Notes under the pieces: model-generated
The model's database searches: none
The model's input: only the letters and a program-made list of their open reading frames with translations
Told to the model about the DNA's origin: nothing
Program-made: the position numbers and the translations under genes
Shown: piece by piece, positions 1 to 6,803 of the stretch
Layout: the number at the start of each line of letters is the position of its first letter
Numbering within the stretch: the first letter of the stretch is position 1
Source of the DNA: Thermaerobacter marianensis
GTDB taxonomy: Bacteria; Bacillota; Sulfobacillia; DYIH01
Length of the DNA stretch: 10,655 nt
NCBI GenBank assembly: GCA_020723785.1
Contig: DYIH01000042.1
Location: 1-10,655 of the forward strand
Direction of reading: 5' to 3'

Positions 1-157
1 CGACCAGTGGACCCAGATGGGCGAGCCACCCCTCCCGGCGCCGGATCGCCTCCTCGTAGAGGGTGGACGTGGGAAGGTTCCACTGCACCTCCCCCGCGTT
101 CCTGATGCCGTGTATCTCCAACCCGAACCGGCTCGGATTCCTGCCCCGCCTTTCCAT
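1..157 (-). CDS. pckA: ATP-dependent phosphoenolpyruvate carboxykinase, N-terminal part (runs off left edge)
   Basis: A minus-strand reading frame opens with ATG at 157-155 and stays open for 52 codons to the window edge. Residues about 13-52 include the stretches GIRNAGEVQWNL, LYEEAIRRREG and LAHLGPLV. This matches the N-terminal region of ATP-type PEP carboxykinases of thermophiles (compare the Thermus form, with a W-N motif and L-L-A-H-H-G-P-L-V-V). The family's TGRSPKDKF substrate site would come just beyond the edge. The enzyme interconverts oxaloacetate + ATP with PEP + CO2 + ADP in the cytosol. A purine-rich GGGGGAGGGGGG tract 5-16 nt upstream of the ATG serves as ribosome site. The gene diverges from the membrane protein gene at 414, with a shared 256-bp gap. 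Identification rests on remembered family motifs in a short fragment, but the match is specific. Confidence 0.85.
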   Translation of the reverse strand, partial: MERRGRNPSRFGLEIHGIRNAGEVQWNLPTSTLYEEAIRRREGWLAHLGPLV

Positions 158-206
158 GGGTTCCCCCCTCCCCCGGTCCGGTTGGACGCTCGGGCCGGAC
201 ATTGCG

Positions 207-235
207 TTGTCATTGAAACCGCTCAAGGTGATAAT
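207..235 (+). promoter_or_regulatory. Sigma-A-type promoter driving the structured leader and the membrane protein gene
   Basis: The -35 element TTGTCA (207-212; consensus TTGACA, 5/6) and the -10 element GATAAT (230-235; consensus TATAAT, 5/6) are separated by exactly 17 bp. This AT-rich patch stands out in a very GC-rich window. Transcription would start near 242 and run through the structured stretch 251-371 into the gene at 414, giving a leader of about 170 nt. It is the best promoter match seen in the window. Confidence 0.6.
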
Positions 236-239
236 ACCA
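231..239 (-). promoter_or_regulatory. Possible extended -10 promoter for pckA
   Basis: On the minus strand the bases read TGGTATTAT, an extended -10 (TGn followed by a 5/6 match to TATAAT). No recognisable -35 lies 16-18 bp upstream, as expected for extended -10 promoters. The start point would be near 224, giving pckA an untranslated leader of about 67 nt. The element overlaps the -10 of the opposite-strand promoter, so the two may compete for polymerase. A 6-bp inverted repeat (176-181 GTCCGG with 195-200 CCGGAC) lies in the proposed leader. Confidence 0.35.
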
Positions 240-250
240 CTGGATGATCC

Positions 251-371
251 GCTGGGGTGGAAACGCCGAGGCCCCGGATGCTGTAGCGCACGCGCAAGCG
301 TGTGGCGAGAGCCGGGGAGAGGCTGCGGTGGTTCCCCTTAAAACCCCCCGGCTTAAGCCGTGGGGAGGTTC
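251..371 (+). ncRNA. Structured RNA candidate; 3' end resembles an IS200/IS605 (TnpB) right-end / omega-RNA scaffold
   Basis: Three nested or adjacent helices can be drawn by eye. An outer stem pairs 272-277 (CCCCGG) with 312-317 (CCGGGG). It encloses a 7-bp stem, 287-293 with 298-304 (one G-U pair), capped by a GCAA tetraloop of the GNRA class. A strong 3' hairpin follows: the 12-bp palindrome CGGCTTAAGCCG (349-360), flanked by CCCC (344-347) and GGGG (362-365) across one mismatch, then AGGTTCA. A CCCC-CGGCTT-AAGCCG-GGGG-AGGTTCA arrangement is typical of the right ends of IS605-type elements and of the omega-RNA that guides TnpB. No TnpB or TnpA remnant is visible upstream, so this could be an end-only relic or a MITE-like element. 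An alternative is a cis-acting leader of the downstream membrane protein gene, since a promoter precedes it. No T-tract follows the hairpin, which argues against a plain terminator. Confidence 0.45.
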
Positions 372-413
372 AGCGTTCATCCCGCCCGCCGTCCTGATCG
401 GAGGTCGCCTGAC

Positions 414-824
414 ATGGAGAACCAGAACACCGCGCTGCTGCTCGCCACCGCCTTCGCCTACGTCCTGCTGATCATCGCCTACTTGACCGGGTTCAGGATC
501 TGGCGCATGAGCCGCCTGCCCGATTGGGACGCCGGCGCCGGCAAGCCAGCTCCTCCGGCCCTCCAGGCCCACATGGCCTGGGGGGGCGTGGCCGGCCTCT
601 TCCTCGTCCTCGGCAGCCTGAACGCCCTGAGCGCGGCCGGCGAGGCCGGTCCCCTGCCCGTGGTCGTCCTGGCGGCCACCGCCTTGACCGTCATCTCCGG
701 CGTGGCGCGCGTCTACATGGGCGGCGGCGGCCGCCTGCACCTGCTCGCCGCTCTCGCGGGCCTGATCGCCTTCGGCGCCGGGGCGGTGGCCTTGGTACGG
801 CAGATCGTGGACGTTTTATCCTAA
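414..824 (+). CDS. Small four-helix integral membrane protein, function unknown
   Basis: This is a 136-residue protein. The start was chosen at ATG 414 because GGAGGT (400-405) lies 8 nt upstream; an in-frame ATG at 360 falls inside the palindromic hairpin and has no proper ribosome site. Four hydrophobic segments lie at about residues 7-27, 54-75, 80-102 and 107-128, joined by short loops. The first loop carries basic residues (FRIWRMSRLPDW), which suggests it faces the cytoplasm. There is no signal peptidase site and no Cys or His metal motif. I do not recognise the family. It is the only rightward gene in the window, converges on selB, and is probably transcribed from the promoter at 207-235. 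Its codons are GC-rich like those of its neighbours. Confidence 0.75.
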   Translation: MENQNTALLLATAFAYVLLIIAYLTGFRIWRMSRLPDWDAGAGKPAPPALQAHMAWGGVAGLFLVLGSLNALSAAGEAGPLPVVVLAATALTVISGVARVYMGGGGRLHLLAALAGLIAFGAGAVALVRQIVDVLS

Positions 825-903
825 GCCGCCGGCTGCCACCTGATAACCAAAACGGGGGTTCGGTAGAGCAGCATCGCCGCGATGTCCCCGCCGTCCCACG
901 CCA

Positions 904-928
904 GCCGGCGCCCGCACCGCCCGCCGGC
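904..928. terminator. Hairpin between convergent genes, possible bidirectional terminator
   Basis: GCCGGCG (904-910) pairs perfectly with CGCCGGC (922-928) around an 11-nt loop. It lies in the 115-bp gap between the stop of the membrane protein gene (824) and the stop of selB (940). No T-tract follows on either strand, so intrinsic termination is uncertain. The rest of the gap shows nothing recognisable. Confidence 0.3.
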
Positions 929-939
929 GCCCACGCCCT

Positions 940-2823
940 TCACGCCAGCCGCCGTTCGTCCCCCACGCGCCGCGTCAGGCGCACCCGGTCGAAGTGCTCC
1001 GCCAGCGGGACGGCATAGCGCCGCGTCGTCCCCAGGAGGTCGCGCATCTGGGCCACCGTCATCGTTCCGTGTTCCTGGAGGTAGGCGCGCACGCGGTCGG
1101 CGGCCTCCGCCAGCGCCTCGCGGTGGAAGTACAGGTCTCCGCCCAGTTTCACCAGGGCGCCGTCGGCCACCAGCCGGCGCAGCACCTCCTCCAGCCCGGC
1201 CCCCTCGCGGTCCGCGCCAGCCAGCGGTGCCACCTCGGACACGGCGGGAGGGGACAGGCCGGCGTCGCGGTAGGCCGCCTCCACCCGCCGGCACGCGGCC
1301 GCGGCCTCCGTCGGCAGGGCGTCGTAGCCGGCCAGGGCCACGCGGTCCGGCTCCAGGACGACGGCCCCGTCCTCCTGGAGCCGCTGCAGCAGGGCGTTGG
1401 ACGCCCGGACGTCCAGATCCGGCCAGAGGGCGGTGCGGACCTCCTCTCTGGGCGCGCCGCCCCGCAGGGGGTAGCGGTCGTGGAAAGACGCCAGGAAGGC
1501 CGCCAGGCGCTCGCGTAGCCGGGCGTAGCCGGCGGCCGAGAAAAGCCAGTCCCGCGCCCCCAGCCAGACGGCGCCGCCCGACTCCACCAGGGCCTCGGCC
1601 TCGGGCCGCAGGGCGTCCCACGGGAGCCCGGCCCGCCGCACCACGTCTCCCACCGCCAGGGGCCGGCCCTCCTGGATGACGGCGGCGAGCAGGTCGCGGG
1701 GGCTGCCCGTCTCCAGCCGGGCCAGGTCCTGCAGCCCGGAGGGGTTGAACCGCTTGTAGCGGCGGGCCGCGTCCAGGACCACCCCGCCGCCGACCGTCGT
1801 GACGGGCGAGTAGCTGCGCACGATGTAGCGGTCGCCCCGGGCGACCACCAGGGGCTCTTCCGCCTTGAACTGGACGAAGGAGCTGCCGCCGGGCTCCAAC
1901 CGGTCCCGGTCCAGCAGGAGGACGCGGCCCAGGACTTCGGCGGTGCCGGTGTGCAAGTGTACCCGCGCCTCGTTCTCCAGGGGGCGCGCGCCCGTCAGGA
2001 GGCGCAGGCGGGCGGCGAAGGTGCGGGTGGGCCGCAGGGCGCCGGGCTGGGCCAGCACGTCGCCGCGGCGGACCTGGTTCCGGTCGGCGCCGACGATGTT
2101 CACCGCCGTCCGCTGGCCGGCGATGGCGCGCTCGACCCGGCGGCCGTGCACCTGCACCCCGCGCACGCGCACCGCCAGCCCCGCCGGCAGCAGTTCCAGG
2201 CGGTCCTCGGGGGCTATGGAACCGCTCAGCAGGGTGCCGGTGACGACGGTCCCGGCGCCGGCCACGCTGAAGGCCCGGTCCACCGGCAGCCGGGCCGGGC
2301 CGCCGCCGGGCCGCGGCCGCGCCTCCGCCAAGAGCCGGTCCACGGCCGCCTTCAGTTCGTCCAGCCCCTCGCCGGTGACGCCGGAGACGGGGATCACCGG
2401 CGCACCCTCGAGAAACGTGCCGGCCAGGGCCTCCCGCACCTCGTCCGCGACCAGACCCAGCCACTCGGGATCGACCAGGTCCTTCTTGGTCAGCGCCACC
2501 AGGCCCGACGCGACCCCCAGGAGTTGCAGGATGTCCATGTGCTCGCGGGTCTGGGGCATGACCCCCTCGTCGGCGGCCACCACCAGCAGCACCAGGTCCA
2601 TGCCGGCCGCCCCGGCCACCATGTTGCGGATGAAGCGCTCGTGGCCGGGCACGTCGACGACGCCGGCGCGCCGCCCGCTCGGCAGGGTGAACTCGGCGAA
2701 GCCCAGGTCGATGGAGATGCCACGGGCCTTTTCCTCGGGCAGCCGGTCGGTGTCCTGCCCGGTGAGGGCGCGGACGAGGGTCGTCTTGCCGTGGTCCACG
2801 TGGCCGGCGGTGCCGATGATCAC
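940..2823 (-). CDS. selB: Selenocysteine-specific translation elongation factor SelB
   Basis: This is a 627-residue GTPase that carries Sec-tRNA(Sec) to the ribosome at UGA codons marked by a SECIS hairpin. GTG 2823 was chosen because the product then begins with the family's [14 protein letters not shown], and GGAGG lies 9 nt upstream. The G domain shows G1 GHVDHGKT (7-14), switch region RGISIDLGF (34-42), G3 DVPGH (57-61), G4 TKKD (112-115) and G5 SG (147-148). Beta-barrel domains follow (from about 180, [16 protein letters not shown]). The C-terminal half would be the winged-helix repeats that bind SECIS, ending in the family-typical [16 protein letters not shown]. Length is close to the E. 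coli and Moorella proteins. It lies 149 nt after trxB. No selA, selD or tRNA-Sec gene was found in the window. Confidence 0.96.
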   Translation of the reverse strand: MIIGTAGHVDHGKTTLVRALTGQDTDRLPEEKARGISIDLGFAEFTLPSGRRAGVVDVPGHERFIRNMVAGAAGMDLVLLVVAADEGVMPQTREHMDILQLLGVASGLVALTKKDLVDPEWLGLVADEVREALAGTFLEGAPVIPVSGVTGEGLDELKAAVDRLLAEARPRPGGGPARLPVDRAFSVAGAGTVVTGTLLSGSIAPEDRLELLPAGLAVRVRGVQVHGRRVERAIAGQRTAVNIVGADRNQVRRGDVLAQPGALRPTRTFAARLRLLTGARPLENEARVHLHTGTAEVLGRVLLLDRDRLEPGGSSFVQFKAEEPLVVARGDRYIVRSYSPVTTVGGGVVLDAARRYKRFNPSGLQDLARLETGSPRDLLAAVIQEGRPLAVGDVVRRAGLPWDALRPEAEALVESGGAVWLGARDWLFSAAGYARLRERLAAFLASFHDRYPLRGGAPREEVRTALWPDLDVRASNALLQRLQEDGAVVLEPDRVALAGYDALPTEAAAACRRVEAAYRDAGLSPPAVSEVAPLAGADREGAGLEEVLRRLVADGALVKLGGDLYFHREALAEAADRVRAYLQEHGTMTVAQMRDLLGTTRRYAVPLAEHFDRVRLTRRVGDERRLA

Positions 2824-2931
2824 CCGGCTTCGCCTCCCTGTCCCAAAGTTCCATCCCTCGAGCGCGGGTACGGCGCCGAGGAACGACTGCCAGCGCGCCA
2901 TCAACCCCGCCTCCGCCCAGCCGGAAGGTGG

Positions 2932-2971
2932 ACGAGCACCTCCCCATGCCATGCCAGGGGGGATGGCTCGT
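2932..2971 (-). terminator. Stem-loop immediately after the trxB stop codon
   Basis: On the minus strand ACGAGC (2971-2966) pairs with GCTCGT (2937-2932), and an inner CCCC/GGGG helix continues the stem around a loop containing the repeat GGCATGGCAT. The helix starts 1 nt after the trxB TGA (2975-2973). There is no following T-run, so it may be a processing or stability hairpin or an attenuating structure ahead of selB rather than a standard intrinsic terminator. No good -35/-10 pair was found in the rest of the 149-nt trxB-selB gap. Confidence 0.4.
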
Positions 2972-2972
2972 A

Positions 2973-3917
2973 TCAGTAAGAACCGGTCGTCGTACCCGTC
3001 AGGTAGTGCTCGGCGGCCATGGCTGCGGTGGCACCGTCGGCGACCGCCGTGGCGATCTGGCGCAGCATCTTGGGCCGGATGTCGCCCGCGGCGAAGACGC
3101 CGGCCAGGCCGGTCCGGGTGTCCTCCCCGGCCAGGACGCGGCCCTGGCCGTCCTTCTGCACGGCAGCCGGCAGGAAGGCGCTGTTGGGCGCGTGCCCGAC
3201 ATACGGGAACACGCCCTGGGCGGGCACCTCGCGCACCTCGCCCGTCTTCAGGTCGCGCACGCGCACCGCCTCGACGCGCTGGTCGCCCAGGATCTCGTCG
3301 ACGGCGGCGTTCAGGATGAAGGCGATCCTGGGGTCGCGGCGTGCCTTATCCACCAAGGCCCTTTGAGCGCGGAACGCATCGCGGCGGTGGACGATGGTCA
3401 CCTTCCTCGCGTAGCGGGTGAGGAACGTCCCCTCCTGGAACGCGGAGTCGCCGCCGCCGACGACGATGACCTCCTTGTCCTGGAAGAAGGCGCCGTCGCA
3501 GGTGGCGCAGTAGCTGACCCCGCGGCCCCGCAGCCGGTCCTCGCCCGGCACGCCCAGCCTGCGCGGCTCGGACCCGGTGGCGATGATCACCGCCCGCCCC
3601 CGAAAGGCGCCGGCCGGGGTGTGGGCCGTCTTCACCGGCCCGTCCAGTTCGACCGCGGTGACCTCGGCGAACTCCAACCGCGCCCCCTGGGCCTCGGCCT
3701 GCTCCTGCATGCGAGCCGCCAGGTCCGGCCCCATGATGCGGTCGAAGCCGGGGTAGTTCTCGATCTCGTTGGTGGTGGCGATCTGCCCGCCGGGTATGGC
3801 CTTTTCCAGCACCAGCGCGGAGAGCCGCGCCCGCGCCGCGTAGATGGCCGCCGTAAGGCCGGCCGGCCCGGCGCCGATGATCAACACGTCGTAGACCTCT
3901 CCGTTCCGCTCTGTCAA
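2973..3917 (-). CDS. trxB: Thioredoxin reductase (NADPH, low-molecular-weight type)
   Basis: This 314-residue flavoprotein reduces thioredoxin disulfides with NADPH in the cytosol. In order it shows the FAD-binding GAGPAG (15-20), [16 protein letters not shown] (43-58), ATGSEPR (113-119), the redox-active CATC (137-140), the second nucleotide-binding fold VVGGGDSA (152-159), the NADPH-phosphate motif HRRDAFR (177-183) and the C-terminal FAD contact GVFAAGDI (273-280) with [12 protein letters not shown]. Length is normal for the family. The start is TTG 3917, preceded by GAGGGTGA about 7 nt upstream, which gives a typical N-terminus [21 protein letters not shown] ten codons further in is a weaker alternative. 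It begins 17 nt after gatD, so it is very likely co-transcribed with murT-gatD. Confidence 0.96.
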   Translation of the reverse strand: MTERNGEVYDVLIIGAGPAGLTAAIYAARARLSALVLEKAIPGGQIATTNEIENYPGFDRIMGPDLAARMQEQAEAQGARLEFAEVTAVELDGPVKTAHTPAGAFRGRAVIIATGSEPRRLGVPGEDRLRGRGVSYCATCDGAFFQDKEVIVVGGGDSAFQEGTFLTRYARKVTIVHRRDAFRAQRALVDKARRDPRIAFILNAAVDEILGDQRVEAVRVRDLKTGEVREVPAQGVFPYVGHAPNSAFLPAAVQKDGQGRVLAGEDTRTGLAGVFAAGDIRPKMLRQIATAVADGATAAMAAEHYLTGTTTGSY

Positions 3918-3934
3918 TCGAAAGTCACCCTCTC

Positions 3935-4690
3935 TCAGCGCCGCGTCGCGCGGGCGCGTTCGATGGCCGCATGGTGGGCAGCGACCTCGACGGCGTCGTC
4001 CAGGGGCGCCAACCCCGCCGTCCCTCGGCGCCGCTCCAGGGCGCGCTCCAGCAGCCAATCGGCCAGCCGCGGGTTCTTGGGCAGCACAGGGCCGTGCAGG
4101 TACGTGCCGACGGCGCTGCGGTGGACGGCACCCTCGCCGCCGTCCCGGCCGTTGTTGCCCCCGCCCACCCGCACGCGGCCCAGTGGCCGGCAGCCGGGAC
4201 CCAGGAAGGTGCGGCCCGAATGGTTCTCGAAGCCGACGATGGTCCTCGGTTCTTCCATCCAGAGATCGGTTTCGATGACGACGTTGCCGATCATGCGCCG
4301 CTTGCCGGCCTCGGTCCAGAGGTCGAGGACGCCTGCGCCCGGCAGTTCCCGGCCGTCGCCGGTGCGGTAGAAGCGGCCCAGCAGTTGGTAGCCGCCGCAG
4401 ACGGCCAGCAGCGGCAACCCCGCCTCGACGGCCGCCCGCAGCCCGTCCGCCTTGACCCCGGCCAGATCTTCGGCGATCAATGCCTGTTCCCGGTCCTGGC
4501 CGCCGCCGATGAACACCAGGTCCAGTTCCGCGAAGTCGGGACGCTCCCCCAGGCCGATCTCCCGTACAACCACGTCCAGGCCGCGCCACCGGATACGCCG
4601 GACAAGGGTCAGAATGTTGCCCCGGTCCCCGTACAGGTTCAAGAGGTCCGGGTAGAGGTAGCCCAGCCGCAGCGTGACCAGCGCGGCCAT
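3935..4690 (-). CDS. gatD: Lipid II isoglutaminyl synthase, glutaminase subunit GatD
   Basis: This 251-residue class I (triad) glutamine amidotransferase of the CobB/CobQ-like group releases ammonia for MurT, which converts the D-Glu of lipid II to D-isoglutamine. The N-terminus LRLGYLYPDLLNLYGDRGN is diagnostic. The nucleophile is Cys98 in AVCGGYQLLG and the catalytic His is His199 in GTYLHGPVLPKNP. Two adjacent ATGs can start it. ATG 4690 sits 7 nt from GGAGG, whereas ATG 4693 overlaps the murT stop by one base (TGATG) and sits only 4 nt from that site, so 4690 is preferred. Tight coupling with murT is expected because the two proteins form one enzyme. The C-terminal 30 residues after DWLLERAL are Ala/Arg-rich and probably helical. 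Confidence 0.95.
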   Translation of the reverse strand: MAALVTLRLGYLYPDLLNLYGDRGNILTLVRRIRWRGLDVVVREIGLGERPDFAELDLVFIGGGQDREQALIAEDLAGVKADGLRAAVEAGLPLLAVCGGYQLLGRFYRTGDGRELPGAGVLDLWTEAGKRRMIGNVVIETDLWMEEPRTIVGFENHSGRTFLGPGCRPLGRVRVGGGNNGRDGGEGAVHRSAVGTYLHGPVLPKNPRLADWLLERALERRRGTAGLAPLDDAVEVAAHHAAIERARATRR

Positions 4691-4692
4691 CA

Positions 4693-6168
4693 TCACACCT
4701 CCCAGAAGCCACGGGCTTCCCCGCGTCGGTGCAACAGGCGGCGGAGTTCCAGCAGCGCCGTGTAGGTCGGGCAGATCCACAGCCGTTGCCCCGCCGGCGT
4801 CGCCGCCAGGGCCCGGTCCAAGGCCGCTCCCAGGTCGTTCTCCACCCAGGTCCGGGCCGCCGGCACGCCGGCGTACTTCAGGCGCAGGGCCATCTCCTCC
4901 GCCCGTATGCCCGCGCAGCCGATCCAGCCGGACTCATCGGCGGCCGCCCCGAGGCGCTCGCAGTCCACGTCCCAGAGCCAGGAGACGTCGGTGCCGTCGG
5001 CAGCCAGGTCGTTGATGGCGATCAGCAGACGCCGGGGCCGCTCCGGGGCGGCAAGCCACGCGTCAAGAACCTGGTTGAATCCGGCCGGGTTCTTGACCAG
5101 GGCCACGACAATGTCCCGACCCCGCACCGGCAGGGTCTCCATGCGGCCGAAGGAGGCCGTGTACGACTCGAGCCCCTGCGCCACGGCCTCCAGCGGCACG
5201 CCGAAGGCGTAGGCCGCCGCCGTCGCCGCCAGGGCGTTGTACAGGTTGTACAATCCCGAGACGGGCACCAGGGCCTCGATGGCGCCCCGGGGGGTGCCGA
5301 TCCGCACGCGGAACCCCTCCCTCTCCGGCTCGGCGCGTTCCAGGACCACGGCGGGGTCGGGCCGGGTCAGCCCGCAGTCGGGGCACCGGTAGTGGCCCAG
5401 ATGGGAGTAGAAGACGGCGGTGTACTCATATGGATACCCGCATCGTACACAGTGCCGGGCGTCGGCCGCCCGGGAACGGTCCGCCCCGCCCAGAGAGGGA
5501 TCTGCCACGCCGAAATAGAGGGCTTGCCCCCCGTGGCCCTCCCCCAGCCAGGACACCAGCGGGTCGTCGGCGTTGAGGACGGCGGTCGGGGCCACCGCGA
5601 CGTCCGCGACCGCAGCCGCATTTTCGAGAACGGCGCCCGCCCCGGCACCCGGGACAGCGGCCGGCCAAGCCTCCGCCAGACCCCGCCGCACCAATTCGAC
5701 GGTATGGACCAGTTCCCCGTAACGGTCGAGCTGGTCACGGAAGAAGTTCGTCACCACCACGACACGTGGCCGCAACTCACCTGCCAGGCGTGGCAACGCG
5801 GCCTCGTCCACCTCCAGCAGGCCGACTCCCCCGGGGAGTTCGTTGCGGGGTAACCAGGGCGCTGCGTCGACGAGGGCGGCGGTAACCCCGCCCGGGAGGT
5901 TGGCGCCGGAGCGGTTGTGGGTGACGCGGTACCCGGCCCGCCCCAGTATGGCGGCCAGCATGCGGGCCGTGGTCGTCTTGCCGTTGGTGCCGGTGACAGC
6001 CATGATACCGGCCCGCTGGCGCCGGGCCAACCAGGCGGTCAGGGACGGGGCGATGCGGCGCGCCAGCCGCCCGGGGAAGCTGGAGCCCCCCCGCCCCAGC
6101 GTCCGGCTGGCGGCTATCGCCAACTTTCCCGCCCACAGGCCCAGCAGGCCGCGCAGGCCGGCGCCCAA
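4693..6168 (-). CDS. murT: Lipid II isoglutaminyl synthase, Mur-ligase-like subunit MurT
   Basis: This 491-residue Mur-ligase-family protein uses ATP and GatD-derived ammonia to amidate the alpha-carboxylate of D-Glu in lipid II. It shows the P-loop VTGTNGKTTT (58-67), HNRSGANLPGG (84-94), EVDEAALPR (119-127), TNFFRDQLDRYGE (140-152), NADDP (199-203) and a four-Cys zinc ribbon (C240, C243, C262, C265) typical of MurT. The C-terminal DUF1727 region includes KNPAGFNQ (359-366) and NDLAADGTDVSWLWD (386-400). In S. aureus an Asp of this last stretch completes the GatD active site. The start is TTG 6168, with AAGGGG 8 nt upstream; this places AGKLAIAASRTLGRG where S. aureus MurT has its N-terminal helix. 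It is about 50 residues longer than the staphylococcal protein, partly through an Ala-rich insert near 165-195. It begins 2 nt after the preceding gene's stop. Confidence 0.95.
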   Translation of the reverse strand: MGAGLRGLLGLWAGKLAIAASRTLGRGGSSFPGRLARRIAPSLTAWLARRQRAGIMAVTGTNGKTTTARMLAAILGRAGYRVTHNRSGANLPGGVTAALVDAAPWLPRNELPGGVGLLEVDEAALPRLAGELRPRVVVVTNFFRDQLDRYGELVHTVELVRRGLAEAWPAAVPGAGAGAVLENAAAVADVAVAPTAVLNADDPLVSWLGEGHGGQALYFGVADPSLGGADRSRAADARHCVRCGYPYEYTAVFYSHLGHYRCPDCGLTRPDPAVVLERAEPEREGFRVRIGTPRGAIEALVPVSGLYNLYNALAATAAAYAFGVPLEAVAQGLESYTASFGRMETLPVRGRDIVVALVKNPAGFNQVLDAWLAAPERPRRLLIAINDLAADGTDVSWLWDVDCERLGAAADESGWIGCAGIRAEEMALRLKYAGVPAARTWVENDLGAALDRALAATPAGQRLWICPTYTALLELRRLLHRRGEARGFWEV

Positions 6169-6170
6169 AG

Positions 6171-6737
6171 CTACCGCCCCTTCCCGGTCTTGCGTCGCGA
6201 TTCCCGGAGGTATGGCCTGATTTTCTCCACCATATTCTGCGCCTCTTCCTTGGTCAGCCTGGCGCCGATGCGGAAGACCTTTTTCCCGTAGTTGAACGTC
6301 ACCGTCCCCTGCTTCAGGCTCCAATCCGGCAGGAGGATGAACCCGAAGGACATCAGGTTCAGGATCATCCGGGAGGCCGATACCGGCGCGGCGGCATCGG
6401 GCTCGAAGAACCCGGCGGCACGGAGGTCGCGCACCATGGAGGCGGAAAACCTCCTCGTGAAACCTCTCCCGAAAATGGCATGCTTGACGCTCAACGTGCC
6501 CCCGCCGACCCTGATCACCTCCTCCCCCAACTCGTTCCATAGCCAGGTGTAGAGACCCAACAGTTCGGCGAACACCCAGAGCACGGCCCAGGAGGCACCC
6601 GGAAATCCCTGCAACCCGTAAACCGTCCAGAAGCCGAGCCACAGGGGGACGATCAACCTGCCCCACAGGTTCTTTTTTTCCGGGATGCTGATTTCCAGGA
6701 CGTCTTCATGTTCCCGGTAGACGACACGGCTGTTCAA
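6171..6737 (-). CDS. Membrane-anchored protein with two TM segments and a possible PH-like domain, unknown function
   Basis: This is a 188-residue protein starting at TTG 6737, with GAAGGG 5 nt upstream; no ATG or GTG fits. A short polar N-terminus (strand-like VLEISIPEKKN) is followed by two hydrophobic segments at about 26-42 and 49-68. A mostly beta soluble part comes next (EEVIRVGGGTLSVKHAIFG, then TVTFNYGKKVFRIGARL), and the protein ends in a helix KEEAQNMVEKIRPYL and a basic tail. Strands around a short TM hairpin with a final E-E-A helix resemble small bacterial PH-like membrane proteins, but I do not recognise the family. G+C is visibly lower than in the flanking genes, and AAA/TTT codons are more frequent. 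It ends 2 nt before murT, suggesting translational coupling and a possible envelope role. The 66-nt gap to hisIE holds no clear promoter or terminator. Confidence 0.8.
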   Translation of the reverse strand: MNSRVVYREHEDVLEISIPEKKNLWGRLIVPLWLGFWTVYGLQGFPGASWAVLWVFAELLGLYTWLWNELGEEVIRVGGGTLSVKHAIFGRGFTRRFSASMVRDLRAAGFFEPDAAAPVSASRMILNLMSFGFILLPDWSLKQGTVTFNYGKKVFRIGARLTKEEAQNMVEKIRPYLRESRRKTGKGR

Positions 6738-6803
6738 TGAATCCCTTCCCTTCGTACCGCCTGTAAGTTGCGGGCCCCGCGATGCACCCTTTCCTACGCC
6801 TGC

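Noticed and set aside
344..365. Palindrome 344-365 as a plain intrinsic terminator
   Set aside because: No T-tract follows on either strand (AGGTTCAGCG on +, TTTTAAGG on -, only weakly U-rich), and the sequence form fits an IS605-type end better.
821..2947. Long 708-codon minus-strand frame over selB
   Set aside because: It is an out-of-frame shadow caused by high GC. It is extremely rich in Arg, Gly, Pro and Ala with no motifs, whereas the overlapping frame encodes a full SelB.
2824..2972. Possible tRNA-Sec gene in the gap before selB
   Set aside because: The gap is long enough, but neither strand has a GGTTCGA-type T arm, a TCA anticodon stem or complementary acceptor ends.
4729..5853. 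Plus-strand frame of 374 codons opposite murT
   Set aside because: It is antisense to well-conserved MurT motifs and has no ribosome site or family resemblance.
6770..6780. GCGGGCCCCGC palindrome between hisIE and the 188-aa gene
   Set aside because: It has a single central base and so cannot form a stable loop as drawn. It is short enough to be chance in this GC content.
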